Shown here: positions 40,228 through 51,000 of the stretch, in pieces | Position numbering within the stretch: position 1 is the first letter of the stretch | Layout of the letters: each line of letters begins with the position of its first letter | DNA from: Cardiocondyla obscurior | Lineage: Eukaryota; Arthropoda; Insecta; Hymenoptera; Formicidae | Assembly: GCF_019399895.1 (NCBI RefSeq) | Contig: NC_091867.1 | Location: forward strand, 4,092,001 to 4,156,000 | Direction: 5' to 3' | DNA length: 64,000 nucleotides | Position numbers and translations under genes: made by a program | The notes under the pieces: generated by a model | What the model was told of the DNA's origin: nothing | The model's database searches: none | Seen by the model: the letters and a program-made list of their open reading frames with translations, nothing else

Positions 40228-40482
40228 CGGTACTCTCCGGGTAGAGAACTCTGATCCTTGGCGCCAGATCTCGTTGGCCGATAGCGTTGTTCGTCACATA
40301 CAGTGCAAAATTATTCGTTGTGCACGGAACTCCGTGTCTGCTTCCTTCGCACCTTGACCGATGACTCAAGCAAGGTACGTACGCTTACGCCGTCTGCTCC
40401 GACTGCCAACCGCCGAACGCGCAGGAACACGACCAAGAGCGTCCGACTCTTTATGACTCTACCACGGCGTTCTAGTACACTG
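40228..40482 (-). other. Array exon copy B (255 nt)
   Basis: Acceptor tttaatcattttcag and donor gtaagt are intact. The 3' third reads in one frame as VPCTTNNFALYVTNNAIGQR and on to the donor (phase 1). The same frame is recognisable in copies C, D and E. Confidence 0.45.
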
Positions 40483-40940
40483 CTGAAAATGATTAAATAT
40501 AAAATAATATTCTTCAACGTAAAAGAAGCACAAGTAAATCACTCGCGCGCTCTGTAACGCCCGGTTTAATCAGGATTATGTCACTGTATTAAATATGAAT
40601 AAAATATGAATCTCTTTTGCGCGACCCTGAACAACACTCGCGTTCTTAAATTTTGTAAAATTTCTCCCGATTATCTGATCGACGCTTCCGAGAACATGGA
40701 CAATGAACCAGCCGCGGCGGCGAAGGCGCGTTTGTTACTCCTAGAGGTTAGCTTAGATAATATTCGCGACAGCTAGAATTCACTCAAGGCGGTGTAATCG
40801 TATCCACCGGGAAAAATAATTTATAGTATTAAACGAACGAAATAATTGCCGGACTACATGACTCTAGAAACACAGCGCGAAAGATTAAAGTCGCTATGTA
40901 ATACAAAAGGGCAAATGATCTGCGTCAAATCTTCACTCAC

Positions 40941-41268
40941 CGATATTCTTCGCGTCGAGAACCCCGATGACGAGACTAGATCATAGTAGCCGAGAATATT
41001 CTTCGACAAATACATCGCAAATTTATTTGGCGCGGAGTCCACATCTGCTTACTGCGCCACTCTAACTCCGCGACCGTTAGACACGGATGACGTGTCCGCC
41101 ATGACGTCACGTCGTGCCAGACACTTCCTAATATTACTGGCATTGCCTCGCACTCTCTCACACGTACGCGGCCGCTCGCCAAGCACCTCCGAACAAACTC
41201 AATCGAGCTCGAGCACGCCCGATCATCCGCGGCTATGCCACTGTAGTTGTGTAGTTTGTAGTACATCG
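40941..41268 (-). other. Array exon copy C (328 nt)
   Basis: Acceptor tttgattattttcag and donor gtgagt are intact although the internal sequence differs most from the others. The 3' part aligns with B in the same frame (APNKFAMYLSKNILG), with one base missing further down. Confidence 0.42.
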
Positions 41269-41349
41269 CTGAAAATAATCAAATATAAAATAATGTTTTT
41301 TCATATAAAGCGGAGCACGATTGTCGCGTAGTAAATAATAAAAAGTATT

Positions 41350-41649
41350 CTACGCCAACCTCTTTCCGCGTAGAGAACGATGGCCAGAGTGGTCAAATCG
41401 CTTTAGCAAAGAACGTTTTTTCTTAAGCGATGTCGCTATTGAGCGCATTAAGTTTCTTTATATCTGTGTCCTCCGTCGTCCGTACGGCGCGAGACTGGTA
41501 CGCCGACAGCGGAATCCGCCGAGTACGCCGACTACTGCCGCTGACCGAGCACGTCCGAGCATGACCGAGGACGTCCGACCATCCACAGCTGTAATCGTAT
41601 AGTTCACTGTTCGTTGTTAACCAGCCACGGTTGCAGTCGTAGCTCGCTG
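41350..41649 (-). pseudogene. Array exon copy D, donor lost
   Basis: The acceptor tttaattattttcag is intact, but the region equivalent to the donor of B has been deleted. In the frame shared with B and E the codon CAA has become TAA. The end motif VLY is kept (VLYAER). This copy could only be spliced if another donor were used. Confidence 0.45.
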
Positions 41650-42129
41650 CTGAAAATAATTAAATACGAAATAATTGTCTTTCACGTAAAAGAAGCCAAA
41701 GTAAGTAAATAACGCTCGTGCTCTGTGATGTGCGGTCTAAGAAAAGGTACGCATTGAATATGAACGTCTTCCTCGTGATCCTGAGGGACACTCGCGTTCC
41801 TAATTCTTACAAATATTTCTCCGGTTATTAGACCGACGTTTCCAAAGACATCGGACGAACCGGCGGCGACAGTGGCGGCGGCGGGGACGGCGACGGCGAC
41901 GAGTTTGTTCTTCCTGCACTTTACGAACGCAGCACGGAAAGTTCGCTTAGTAAATACCCGCCAAAAACTGTTACTCGCCCATAGCAACGAGATCACATCA
42001 GCCGGGAGAAATACTTGATAATATTAGACGAAATAATAAATGTGCCACAGAAATCAGAAAGACAGAGGTACAACGCCGAGGATTAAAGTTATCGAGTAAT
42101 AAGAAACGAAAGGTATTCTGCACTGAGTT

Positions 42130-42355
42130 GTTACTTATCGATATTTTTTACGTAGAGAACACTTGTTACAAAAGTTAGATTGCGTTGACTGAAAGTGTTA
42201 TTCGTTAAATGTATCGGCAATGCATTCGACGTACACGGGACGCGATCTCTGGTTGAGGGATCCGTGACATTTTGTGCGAGACACGTATACCGGCCGGTGA
42301 GCGCGTTCGAGCATACTTCACCATCTTCGATTATTATCGTAGTTTGTGAATCTTT
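42130..42355 (-). pseudogene. Array exon copy E, both splice sites lost
   Basis: The acceptor AG is displaced (cgggaaaag in place of attttcag) and the donor GT has become GA (gataagt). Nevertheless the frame equivalent to B is open for about 76 codons from stop to stop, with VPCTSNALPIHLTNNTF matching VPCTTNNFALYVTNNAI of copy B. A segment GRYTCLAQN resembles the end of an immunoglobulin domain but is not conserved in the other copies, so I treat it as coincidence. Confidence 0.4.
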
Positions 42356-42550
42356 TCCCGATTATTAAAAACGAAATAGTTATCTTTCACGTAAAAGAAG
42401 CAAATATAAATGACGCGCGCGCTCTGTGATGTCCGGTTTAATAAAAGGTATGCATTAAATATAAACGTTTTGTCCGTGACTCTGAGGGACTCTTACGTTT
42501 CTAACTCTCATAAATTTTTCTCCAATTATTAGACTGACGCTTTCAGGAAC

Positions 42551-42775
42551 ATGACTGATGACCGAGCTGCAGCAGCGAAAGCGCGTTTGTTTCTCCTGGA
42601 CTTTATCAACGCACCACGGAAGGTTTGCTTAGAACATATCCGCCGAAGGCTGTTACTCGCCCACAACAACGAAATCAAACCCAGTCAGAAAAGGTGCTTT
42701 ATAATATTAGACGAAATAATTGCCATGCTACAGAAATACAGAAGTACAATGCTGAGGATTAAAGTCGTCGATTAA
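42551..42775 (+). CDS. Small ORF (74 codons) in the spacer of the array, opposite strand to the exons
   Basis: A true ATG (gaacATGa) opens a frame with a four-alanine run, a Leu-rich segment and a Lys/Arg-rich, probably helical remainder. The start and the first dozen residues are kept in units A (40,093) and B (40,695), M-x-(D/N)-E-P followed by AAAA(K/R), but both terminate early. In unit D (41,850) the ATG is ATC and a later frameshift stops it. Changes between D and E fall about evenly on the three codon positions (6:7:7 by my count), which does not support purifying selection. Probably a by-product of the repeat, or a decayed short gene. Confidence 0.15.
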   Translation: MTDDRAAAAKARLFLLDFINAPRKVCLEHIRRRLLLAHNNEIKPSQKRCFIILDEIIAMLQKYRSTMLRIKVVD

Positions 42776-42850
42776 TACAAAACGAAAGGTATTGCATCAA
42801 ATTACTGAAACTAAATCGCGTTGTGACCGATAGCGTTATTCATCAAATGT

Positions 42851-45345
42851 TTAATATTATTTTCAATGTATCACGAGTTTTTAACTGGTAGATATGTAAT
42901 GGTAATAATTTATACTTTATATAATTCATAATGTCTAGTTAAAAAGAAAAAAGGAAAGTATTACAGCACGCCAACGTTTAAATAAATCAAATTCAATTCC
43001 GTGCAATAAAAGGTAATACTTGTCTTCTCATCTACTTGTCATTATAACGTGCGATCAATGGATCGCTCAACGCGGTTCTCATTGTAGGATGCATGTGGCT
43101 AGTCACAATATTGTAATTCACAGCGTGCATTTGCAATCAGGTCAGAGTTCAACGAAGAGGCGTAGAGCTTTGTCCAAATGTAAAAAAAAGAAAAAGGGAC
43201 AGTGCGTAGTGCACTGCGTCATACAATTTGCCGACGTCATTGTTAATAATTTCTTGCAGGGAAATCGCACGTTCACTCAAATATATCTGCTGTTATCAAA
43301 GTGCGGATTGCAAACAACCGATCTTACGTGGGACACCAATCGACGCGTCAATGGGATCTCTCGAGAAGGCTTCAGTCACATAATGAAGATGACACGCAGT
43401 GAATTAGCAGAGCCTGACAATCAATAATTTTGCCGCCAGTTCGGGAATGTGCCGGAAGCGTTTCCACTGTTTGTATGCAGCGTTCGAGATGTATCGTCTA
43501 CAAAGAAAGATAAACGTCCCGATACGATCAATCGGTCGGAGGTGAAACGCGACCTCGTGCTCTCCACAGCCGACACCTACGTAAGTCAGGCCCTGAGATT
43601 TCAAATGGGACGAGTATTCGACGAAAAGAGACTCGAGAGCCGTTTCCTTATTGGCGCATTTACGCGACGCGAAGAGACAACGGTGCAGCGAACCGTTACA
43701 ATTCCTTCCTGTAACAACGCGTTGCGAGAGAAATTCTTCGTCCATCTATGCTCTCAGCGTTCTAGCGATTCGTTCTCCGTCGACGTCAGCTTCGGATAAA
43801 ACGCTGTGTAATATGCGATCATGCCGGACTTTCCGTTCGCCGATACCTTCGTTTTGTTTCACTGATCGCGAGTCGTCGATCGAGGGAACACGGTAGTCGC
43901 GCCAAGGAACGTGCAGTAAATATGTTAACCGACTCACCGCCATTTCAACAATTGGCATGACCGACGCAATCCCGTTACATTACTTGATGCAACTATCATA
44001 CGCGATCCCTAACGACCATAGATAACGATGTGCGATATAACGATCCGCGTGCGGAGGCCTTCGCGCGAAGAATGCCGCGTGGCAAAATACCGTTATTGTC
44101 TCGCGCCGGCTTCGTGCTTTTTGCGAACCTGTCGCCGGGTTAGTCGTTACATCGAGAATGCATTGATTTTCTTTTCGACGGAGGAAAATTATCAGGCATT
44201 TCAACAATCCGTGTATTGCAATGGACCCGATAACGAGCGAACGGTCGGCAATTGAAAGTGGAACATCGGGAAGTGTGTCGACGACGAAACAATTCAGCAC
44301 GCTCGTTATTTGGCAGGCATCAAACTTGATTTCAAACTGGGCTCGGTTAATTTCGCGGCATTGAAACCCGGTGGAAACTCATTGATTTCTCGGAGTCTAA
44401 AACTAATTACCTGTGTTGCACGACATAATGTTCTTTCTTAAATTAACGTGAAGTAAATTGATTCCGCTTTGTTAATTGCTGAAAAGTAAAATAGTTTTGA
44501 AAACGTTACTTTGATGCAACGCAAATCAAGTCGAAAATTAATTAAGAATCGCCCGAAAATATGTAACCATAATTTAAATTATACGCGCGATACATTTCAA
44601 ACGCGTAAATTCAGCGAAATGTCCATGTTATTAATAAATGATCGGTGATCACGATTTTTCATTACTTAAATTACACGACATGGTAATTGGCATATTACTT
44701 TGCTCGTTCAATTAAAAAATGCCGAATAAATTACATTCACGAAAAGTTTAAAGCGTGATACAAAATGCATTTAAATATTGTTAAAAAATATTACTATTGT
44801 CCGTAAATAATTTAAAGTGCTTTATAATTTTCATTTTTTTATCGTTTTGATACTCACTTCAAATTAATAAATCATGCGAAATATACGTCTATAATAATCG
44901 TCGCTTTGATACATCGTTTATAAATCATTAATCGTGGAATTTAAGCAATTACATGGCTTTACGAATGACTAATTGTTCGCACAGAATAGTCATTGCTTTC
45001 TCCTAGTACTTACTGTCGCTGCAGCGACTAATAATGTTACGACGTGAAAAGCAAATCGCGTTGTGTCAGATTGTCCAATAAAATAATAAACTTTTGACAA
45101 TATAATTGTAATAAATCAACAACATTAAAATATTTTTATACTTATTTATAATTATAAGAAAATCAAATTCGAGCATAAACAGAAATTCTTTTTTTATATG
45201 TTATGCTTTTGTGACATTAAACGCGATAAATTTGCGACGTATATTTCTTTATTATTAAAATTTAAAGTCATTAAAATTATTAGAATTAGATTTTTTGTGT
45301 ATAAATCTTAAACCATTGTTTGTAATTCATAAAATAAAATTTCAG
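42851..45345. other. Non-coding stretch upstream of the minus-strand locus
   Basis: 43,000-44,300 is moderately GC-rich and has frames of 113-135 codons on both strands without recognisable motifs. It may include the promoter of the minus-strand transcript. 44,340-45,340 is AT-rich with nothing identifiable. Confidence 0.45.
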
Positions 45346-45517
45346 CTACCATATATTCGTGACGAGAAGAGTCTTAACAAGCCACATGGATGTTTCGCGT
45401 CTGACGAAATGAGATTTGAATCTTTCCGGGTGATCGCTAGAGGAGGGCAGTCAGAGGAATGAAAGGAGGGTTAAGAGAGGAGATATACACGAAGTGGCGG
45501 TGCACATCGAGCAGAAT
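45346..45517 (+). other. Candidate internal exon (172 nt) with its downstream intron
   Basis: The acceptor aaaatttcag is followed by 172 nt of more GC-rich sequence and a donor gtaagtag at 45,518. The next acceptor, a long pyrimidine tract ending in atattgcag (45,639), would give a 122-nt intron. One frame is open from the acceptor for 38 codons to a TGA at 45,460-45,462 (LPYIRDEKSLNKPHGC at its start), so the block could hold the end of a coding sequence or be non-coding. The donor side (gcacatcgagcagaat) faintly resembles the exon ends at 38.34 and 54.2 kb. Family unknown. Confidence 0.3.
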
Positions 45518-45725
45518 GTAAGTAGAAGAACTCACAAACTGTCACCGGGAGTACAAAGTACAGGATGGCTGACGCGGCGGTAAAGGAAAGTCAGGAATAT
45601 ATCTCGCTTCTCATCTCCGCTTTTGCTTCCATATTGCAGTTATATTACTTCACCTTTACCGCCAGATTTTTTTTGCCAAATTTTACATTATTGATGTAAA
45701 AGATAGTTCAACTATTGAAATTATT

Positions 45726-45747
45726 TTATTATTATTATTATTATTTT
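45726..45747. repeat. (ATT)n microsatellite
   Basis: About seven ATT units in an AT-rich context. Confidence 0.9.
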
Positions 45748-47967
45748 GTACGATGCCTGTGATTTAAATCATAGCTGAGAGCAGAACGTGAAGTGTGCTC
45801 TGATTTATCGATGAACTATAACGATTAATGCACTGTGATATTTAATGATATTTCATATTCGACAAATTAGTATCACACCGATCGGATGTAATCGTACTTT
45901 AACGATCGCAAGAATTACATGACAAGAATCACATTGAGAATTAATGATAAGTCTCGTCTTGTGTACGATCCCGTGTGCGGAGAGTGGCGGAGGCCAGATC
46001 ATCTTCTTGCTGACCTTGTAAGGAGGCAACCCCCTGGCGGATTCTGCTATGCGAGCAGCTAAACATTTACCGCACGCTCGGGTATCTATTCCTGTTCTCG
46101 ACAGTACAAACGGCGAAGATTGCTCCAGACTACTGCTCAAACGCAGTAGTTACATCGGCAATACCGAACGTCTTGCTATCTGTCTCGAGATATCGGTCTT
46201 GTGCCGATTTAGATTGCCTTTTAGAACACGCTCGTACGAAACAGGATGCGCCGGATATTCCTTGATGTAAAGTGAACTTCCCAGAACTGTTTGAAGATTT
46301 GTAAGCCTAAGGCTTCCCGCTTTTCAATGCAAGACTCTTATTGAAAATTACATTCAATCTTTCTACAAATTTACACAAAGATAAAAGACTTTTTATATTG
46401 CTCTTGAAATAATTTAATGATTTAATTTTATGTTTCACAAATTTATTGAAACTTTTATAAATTTTTGGGAATTTTGAATACATTGATAAACTTCGGAGCA
46501 TTATACAAATCCACTGGAGAAAATATCGGATTCGTTGGGTTCTAACAGAAACGAGCATGCATGTCGTTGTTATCGGACTCCTTTTCTGCAGTTGTCGGAT
46601 TCCTTTTTCCGCGACACGATAACACTGCCGATAGTTCGATTTAACGTGTCCACGGAATACACTCGTCTTGATTTTCATGAGAGAGAGACGAAAGAACTGA
46701 GCATTCGCGTGCGTGTCTACCTACCGGAACATGTGCACGCGTACACACAACTGCATTCGAGTCGATTGGATGAATTTAAACCGATATAGAGAATACCGTT
46801 ACCACTGCCGCGTGTCCGTGATACAGTCGTTGCTACTGAAACCGCAGCTTCGAAGTAATACAGTGTTCCAAAGAAACCTAAAAGCGCGCCTTCTTCCTTC
46901 CTCGCGTCGTGCATTCTGTTATCGCGCTTGAAAACTTTGTACGACGTTAACGTCCAAACTCGCGCATCCTGTTGCAGACTTTACAGCGACACTCGACCGG
47001 CGGGATTCTAACAGCGATGCAGATTCTTTGAAACACATTTTATTTTTATCATAGTGCATTATTCCAATAAAAGATACAAATGCTTTTGTTAGATAAAAAG
47101 AAACAAGTTTAATTTGGCAAAAATAATTTGTACGTCTCTCATTAATTAAAGCGCACTTTGCGTAAATTGAAACGTATATAATCTTTAAATATCTGTTGCC
47201 ACAAATATTAGAGCGCCGCGATTTAATCTCTTAAATTACGGTAGCTTTTTTAATTTTTAACGAGATTTATTTTAAGAATTAAAATGGAGCGTTTGAGTCA
47301 ACCCAGGCGCGAGCTCTTGTGTCGATGTAAGAAAATTCATACGGGGAGACAGAAACCGTGATAGAGCGCGTGGATGGGTTTAAAAGTAGAAATATATCGT
47401 GGAATAGGGAAACGGGCGAGCAAACGGCCAGGGATATCGCGCAGAGAGCAGAGCGCGGATCGGCAGTCGGGTGGAGACAAGAGGGAAAGAGAGCAGAGGT
47501 ACGGCGCGGACCCGTAACGTTAACGCGGGCTAAACTACGCAACCTCGGCGGGTATAAGTCGGGCTATTATCGGGCTATGCACTGAGAGCCCTCCGCTTTC
47601 ATCCGCTAATGGGCAGCTCTCCGCCCGTCTGCTCCTTTACTACGTCATTAATACAAGTTGCACATGTCGAGAGTCGGTGCGCTACAATAATTTACATGAA
47701 TGGAATTGAAAATTTTCTACTCCGTGGAAGAGAAAAGAAACGCGAAGGAGTGAGAAACGGCGCGGCGGTACGGCGCGATGAGAAAAGCAGAGAGAAATAA
47801 AGAACGAGAGAAGATACGGATTAAGCGGAACGGGGGAGAGGAGAAAGGGAGGGTCGACGAGCGACGGGGCGAGGGAAGACGGTGCGGGCGAGCAAGGTGC
47901 AACGGAGAGGGCGAAAATCTTCTGGCATTTTATGTCAGTAATTACATGAAAGATGGTATAACCCAGC

Positions 47968-48007
47968 CAACCGACAGACCGACCAACCGACCGACCGACC
48001 GACCGAA
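47968..48007. repeat. (ACCG)n tetranucleotide repeat
   Basis: Units of ACCG with variants ACAG and CCAA. The adjacent 47,700-47,900 is purine-rich on the plus strand, and the pyrimidine-rich sequence begins just after the repeat. Confidence 0.85.
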
Positions 48008-51000
48008 CATACACTCATCTGACCTCCCCTTACTATCCGTTCCGAATCAACCAACCAATGCCGTCCTCCCCTTTCATCCGCCGGTTGAATCCCCTTTAGC
48101 CTCCGTTACTCATCTCTTCGACTCTGTCCTTCCTGTCTTCCCGCGGCTTTTTCCGTTTCTTCACATTCGTGCGGACATACAAACGCTAAGAAAGCGGCGA
48201 GTCGGAAAGCGAAAAAGAGAGAAGGGCGGGAGAGAAGTCCTTTTTATGCTTTAGTTTGCACATGAAGTGTGTCCGGCTAAGGATTTAACTACGCGGGCCT
48301 CGAGTCCACCTTTCTTCGAGCTCGTTCCCGACAACCCCCAGCGTGGCGACGAGGTATATAATACTCTCATCTACGCTAGCTCCTCGGACGGCGAGCTCCC
48401 AGGCGCGGATTCTGCAGAATGTAATACGACTACAAGGACGACTGAGAAGCCGGGAGAAGCGGCTTTACCTATCGTTGACCCCGTGCACTTTATTATGCAC
48501 GGTGCCATGAGTTAGCGCAAATAATGTCGTCGTAAAGCAATCACCCCGGCGCGATCCCCCACGCCTACGCATGCAAACTTCCATGGTGCGAACGGCATCG
48601 CGTCGCACGGGTGAGGATGTACGAACGCTCGTAACTATCGTCTATGCATACCAGCGAGCCGATGTGCCGCGTGAATTAATGGCAACTTGTGAGCTCTATG
48701 AAATAAATCCGATTTCTTGCACGCGCTCGGCATGAGAATCGTCGTCCTCTGGCCACGGTGAGGCCGTGATTTCTCGTCGACGCAACACCGGCCGTCAAGA
48801 AGAATGCCCGCAACGTTACATTAACATTTTCGCCAGTAATATTACACCCCGTGTCGAAAGTTACGGTTGCATCTAAGTATTATGAGCATAATTCATATCT
48901 CGATAACAATATAGCGAGGCCCTTTATCACGCCCGTTTTTCTCGTTTTTGGTTTCGATTATGCGCGAATACGATATGCTACATTGTACTCGAGTTTTCGC
49001 GCGGTAGAAGAAGGCGCAGATAATATATCGCCCGATAAAGATTGCGCTTTAGACACGATATGCGCTCGAAGTCGGATAACGTATTCCCGAGTTCTTCACA
49101 GTATTTCCGAAGGAATCAGAAGACTTTCCGTCATTGCTGTATGAGAAAATTGTGTAACTTGCGACCCTCAAGCTACGTTACTAACTAATAATTTATTTTT
49201 CCAAGTTATATTGCAACAATTTCAGAATATGATTATACCCAGAAATATGGCATACAACTCGATGCAAACATGACATGTACGTATCGATCTCTGAAGTTCC
49301 TGAGAAGTATTATAATTAAACTTCAACTTTCTTCGAGTCGCGATATAGAAATTTTTGCGAATTTGCATTCGCCGTAAAGATAAGCGATATAATTTGCATA
49401 TTACGGCGTAATAAATAATCGCCGAAGTATTTTCTTCTTCTAAAAATTAATTTACAACGTAAAAACTCTGTCGGCGCTAAGACGCCTCGGTTGAGATATT
49501 ATCTTACTCTCGATTTTACCGCGTCATTTTATCGTTTCTCGCGAGATCACTGCGGGCGATCGCCGGCGCGGTTTAACTTTCCGGGTCGCGTCGTGGACTT
49601 GGAGCACTCCGAGTATATAGCAGGCAGTCGTTGCCGAGTTCTTCGTCGACATCACCCCCGGCTACTCAGTAGCTATAGAGGCCATACGTCAACGTCCATT
49701 ACACTTCCACCCCGCTGCTGGCTTTAATGTTTTCGACTCGGGCACTCTTTATCCCACCTTGCAGCTAATTAGCGAGCCAGATACCGGACACGCGCTCCCA
49801 GTTCCCCTCGTACCACCGACATACATACGCTCTCTCCACAAAGTCCTTCCACGATTGCCGCCCTCCGTCCCTTCGCCCACCTCGTCTTTACTCTCATAGG
49901 ACCTTGTTCCTGCCTCTCTCGCTTCCTACCGTTCTCCGGCGTTATCTGCGGTTCCTTCTCTGCCCGAGGGACACGTCCTCCTCGTTCTAGCCGTCGCGGA
50001 ACCGGCCCGACTCCGCGATTATTCCAAACTCATTTTAACTCATTACCCGGGTCCGCCGTTGCAGAATGGCGCGTCGACAAGTGCGCCGTACGTGAGCACG
50101 TCGACGTACGATGCTCGAAAAGCCGGAATATAAATATGAAAATTCGCACGAGGGGCATCTCCCTCGCGTTCGTTCGTGACCGCTCTTGTACTCCGTGCCG
50201 TCATATATGCGTACGACGATTCCATTAAAATTTATTACCGTTGCGATAAATTCTTGTTGGACGCGTGTTGAAATTTTCGAATTGTTATGTATTGCATTTC
50301 CGATGGAAATGGCTTAAGACCATTGAAAGACAATTTACCAGAAATTAATTTATTTTACTTTAAAAATAATGCAGTAATTTATGTCACAATAATAGCCACC
50401 CGCGGCGTGAAGTGACGTCAATTCGTACGTGATCTGTGGTCGTTTAGGCGTACGAATTTAAAACTCGGTAGAATGATCGTTGTTGAAGAAACTTTTTCGG
50501 CAAGGAGATTACGCGATCAGCTAAAGCGGGCATTCAATTTCGAGTTCTTCCCAACTCCATTAACTACTTCTCCAAGAGGATATTCCGGCAAGCAGCGATC
50601 TCTCCTACGGTCATGAGAGTAATTCCTCTCCGACTTTGACCGGTGTGTACATGGCAGTCGGGATAAGTTTCGAGCTGATCATTAGGTAAGTTTAGAAAAA
50701 GGGCCACTCCGAGGTTTCATTAGGAAATGGATGAAACAGTGGATATACGAGGATTGGAAAGGAGGCAGTTCTGTACGTAGTAGGAAAGGGGAAAGCTTTG
50801 AAGCTCGCGATGACTCGAACTGATAATCCATTAGGATCCGTCTACTTAGAGTATAACATCTATTTGAATGCAAATCAATAGGGAATGGGAAAGGACGGTA
50901 GTCAGTAATTGGTCCGGCTTTATTGGAGCTCTCAGTGTCTCAAAGAGCATCTCGTTCGGTCATCTCCTCTCTCTGGCTCTCTGCTTCAGCGTCTCCTGCT

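Larger units (their letters stand above)
38131..41268 (-). ncRNA. Candidate seven-exon spliced transcript, non-coding or a decayed gene
   Basis: Seven exon-like blocks follow one another on the minus strand: 41,268-40,941, 40,482-40,228, 39,879-39,636, 39,555-39,442, 38,942-38,763, 38,616-38,343 and 38,177-38,131. The intervening introns are 458, 348, 80, 499, 146 and 165 nt and AT-rich. Every acceptor ends in tcag, acag or gcag after an AT/pyrimidine tract. Five donors are gtaag or gtgag, one is gtaaag, and that of the fourth block is a weak gtatca. No continuous long frame joins all blocks; shorter frames do (see the entry for 38,763-38,942). The first three blocks are diverged copies of one unit. 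I infer a long non-coding RNA or a coding gene that has degenerated after exon duplication. The start of the transcript is not located, and more exons may lie on either side. Confidence 0.45.
38343..42850 (-). repeat. Diverged tandem array of about 0.4-0.8-kb units
   Basis: The segment gtaaaagaagc and its flanks recur at 39,915, 40,518, 41,302 (diverged), 41,685 and 42,390. The segment gacactcgcgtt recurs at about 38,436, 39,617, 40,029, 40,632, 41,787 and 42,487. A third anchor, ctgctgaaaat (a splice acceptor on the minus strand), occurs at about 39,879, 40,482, 41,269 and 41,649. A truncated copy ends near 42,850. Units A and B (offset 603 nt) are most alike; D and E are older. Deletions explain the uneven spacing. 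I do not recognise a transposon family: there are no terminal inverted repeats, LTRs or transposase. Confidence 0.8.

Noticed and set aside
42255..42355. Immunoglobulin-like motif GRYTCLAQN in array copy E
   Set aside because: The motif is absent from copies A to D, and no Ig partner cysteine/tryptophan pattern lies upstream, so a Dscam-like exon array is not supported.
38131..42850. Equivalence with the ant non-coding sex-determination locus ANTSR
   Set aside because: The size and non-coding spliced nature are suggestive, but none of the protein-coding neighbours that would establish synteny is visible, and I cannot compare sequences.
43020..43799. Overlapping ORFs of 135 and 116 codons (+) and 113 codons (-)
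   Set aside because: Open on both strands with no domain; retained only as background for a possible promoter region of the minus-strand locus.
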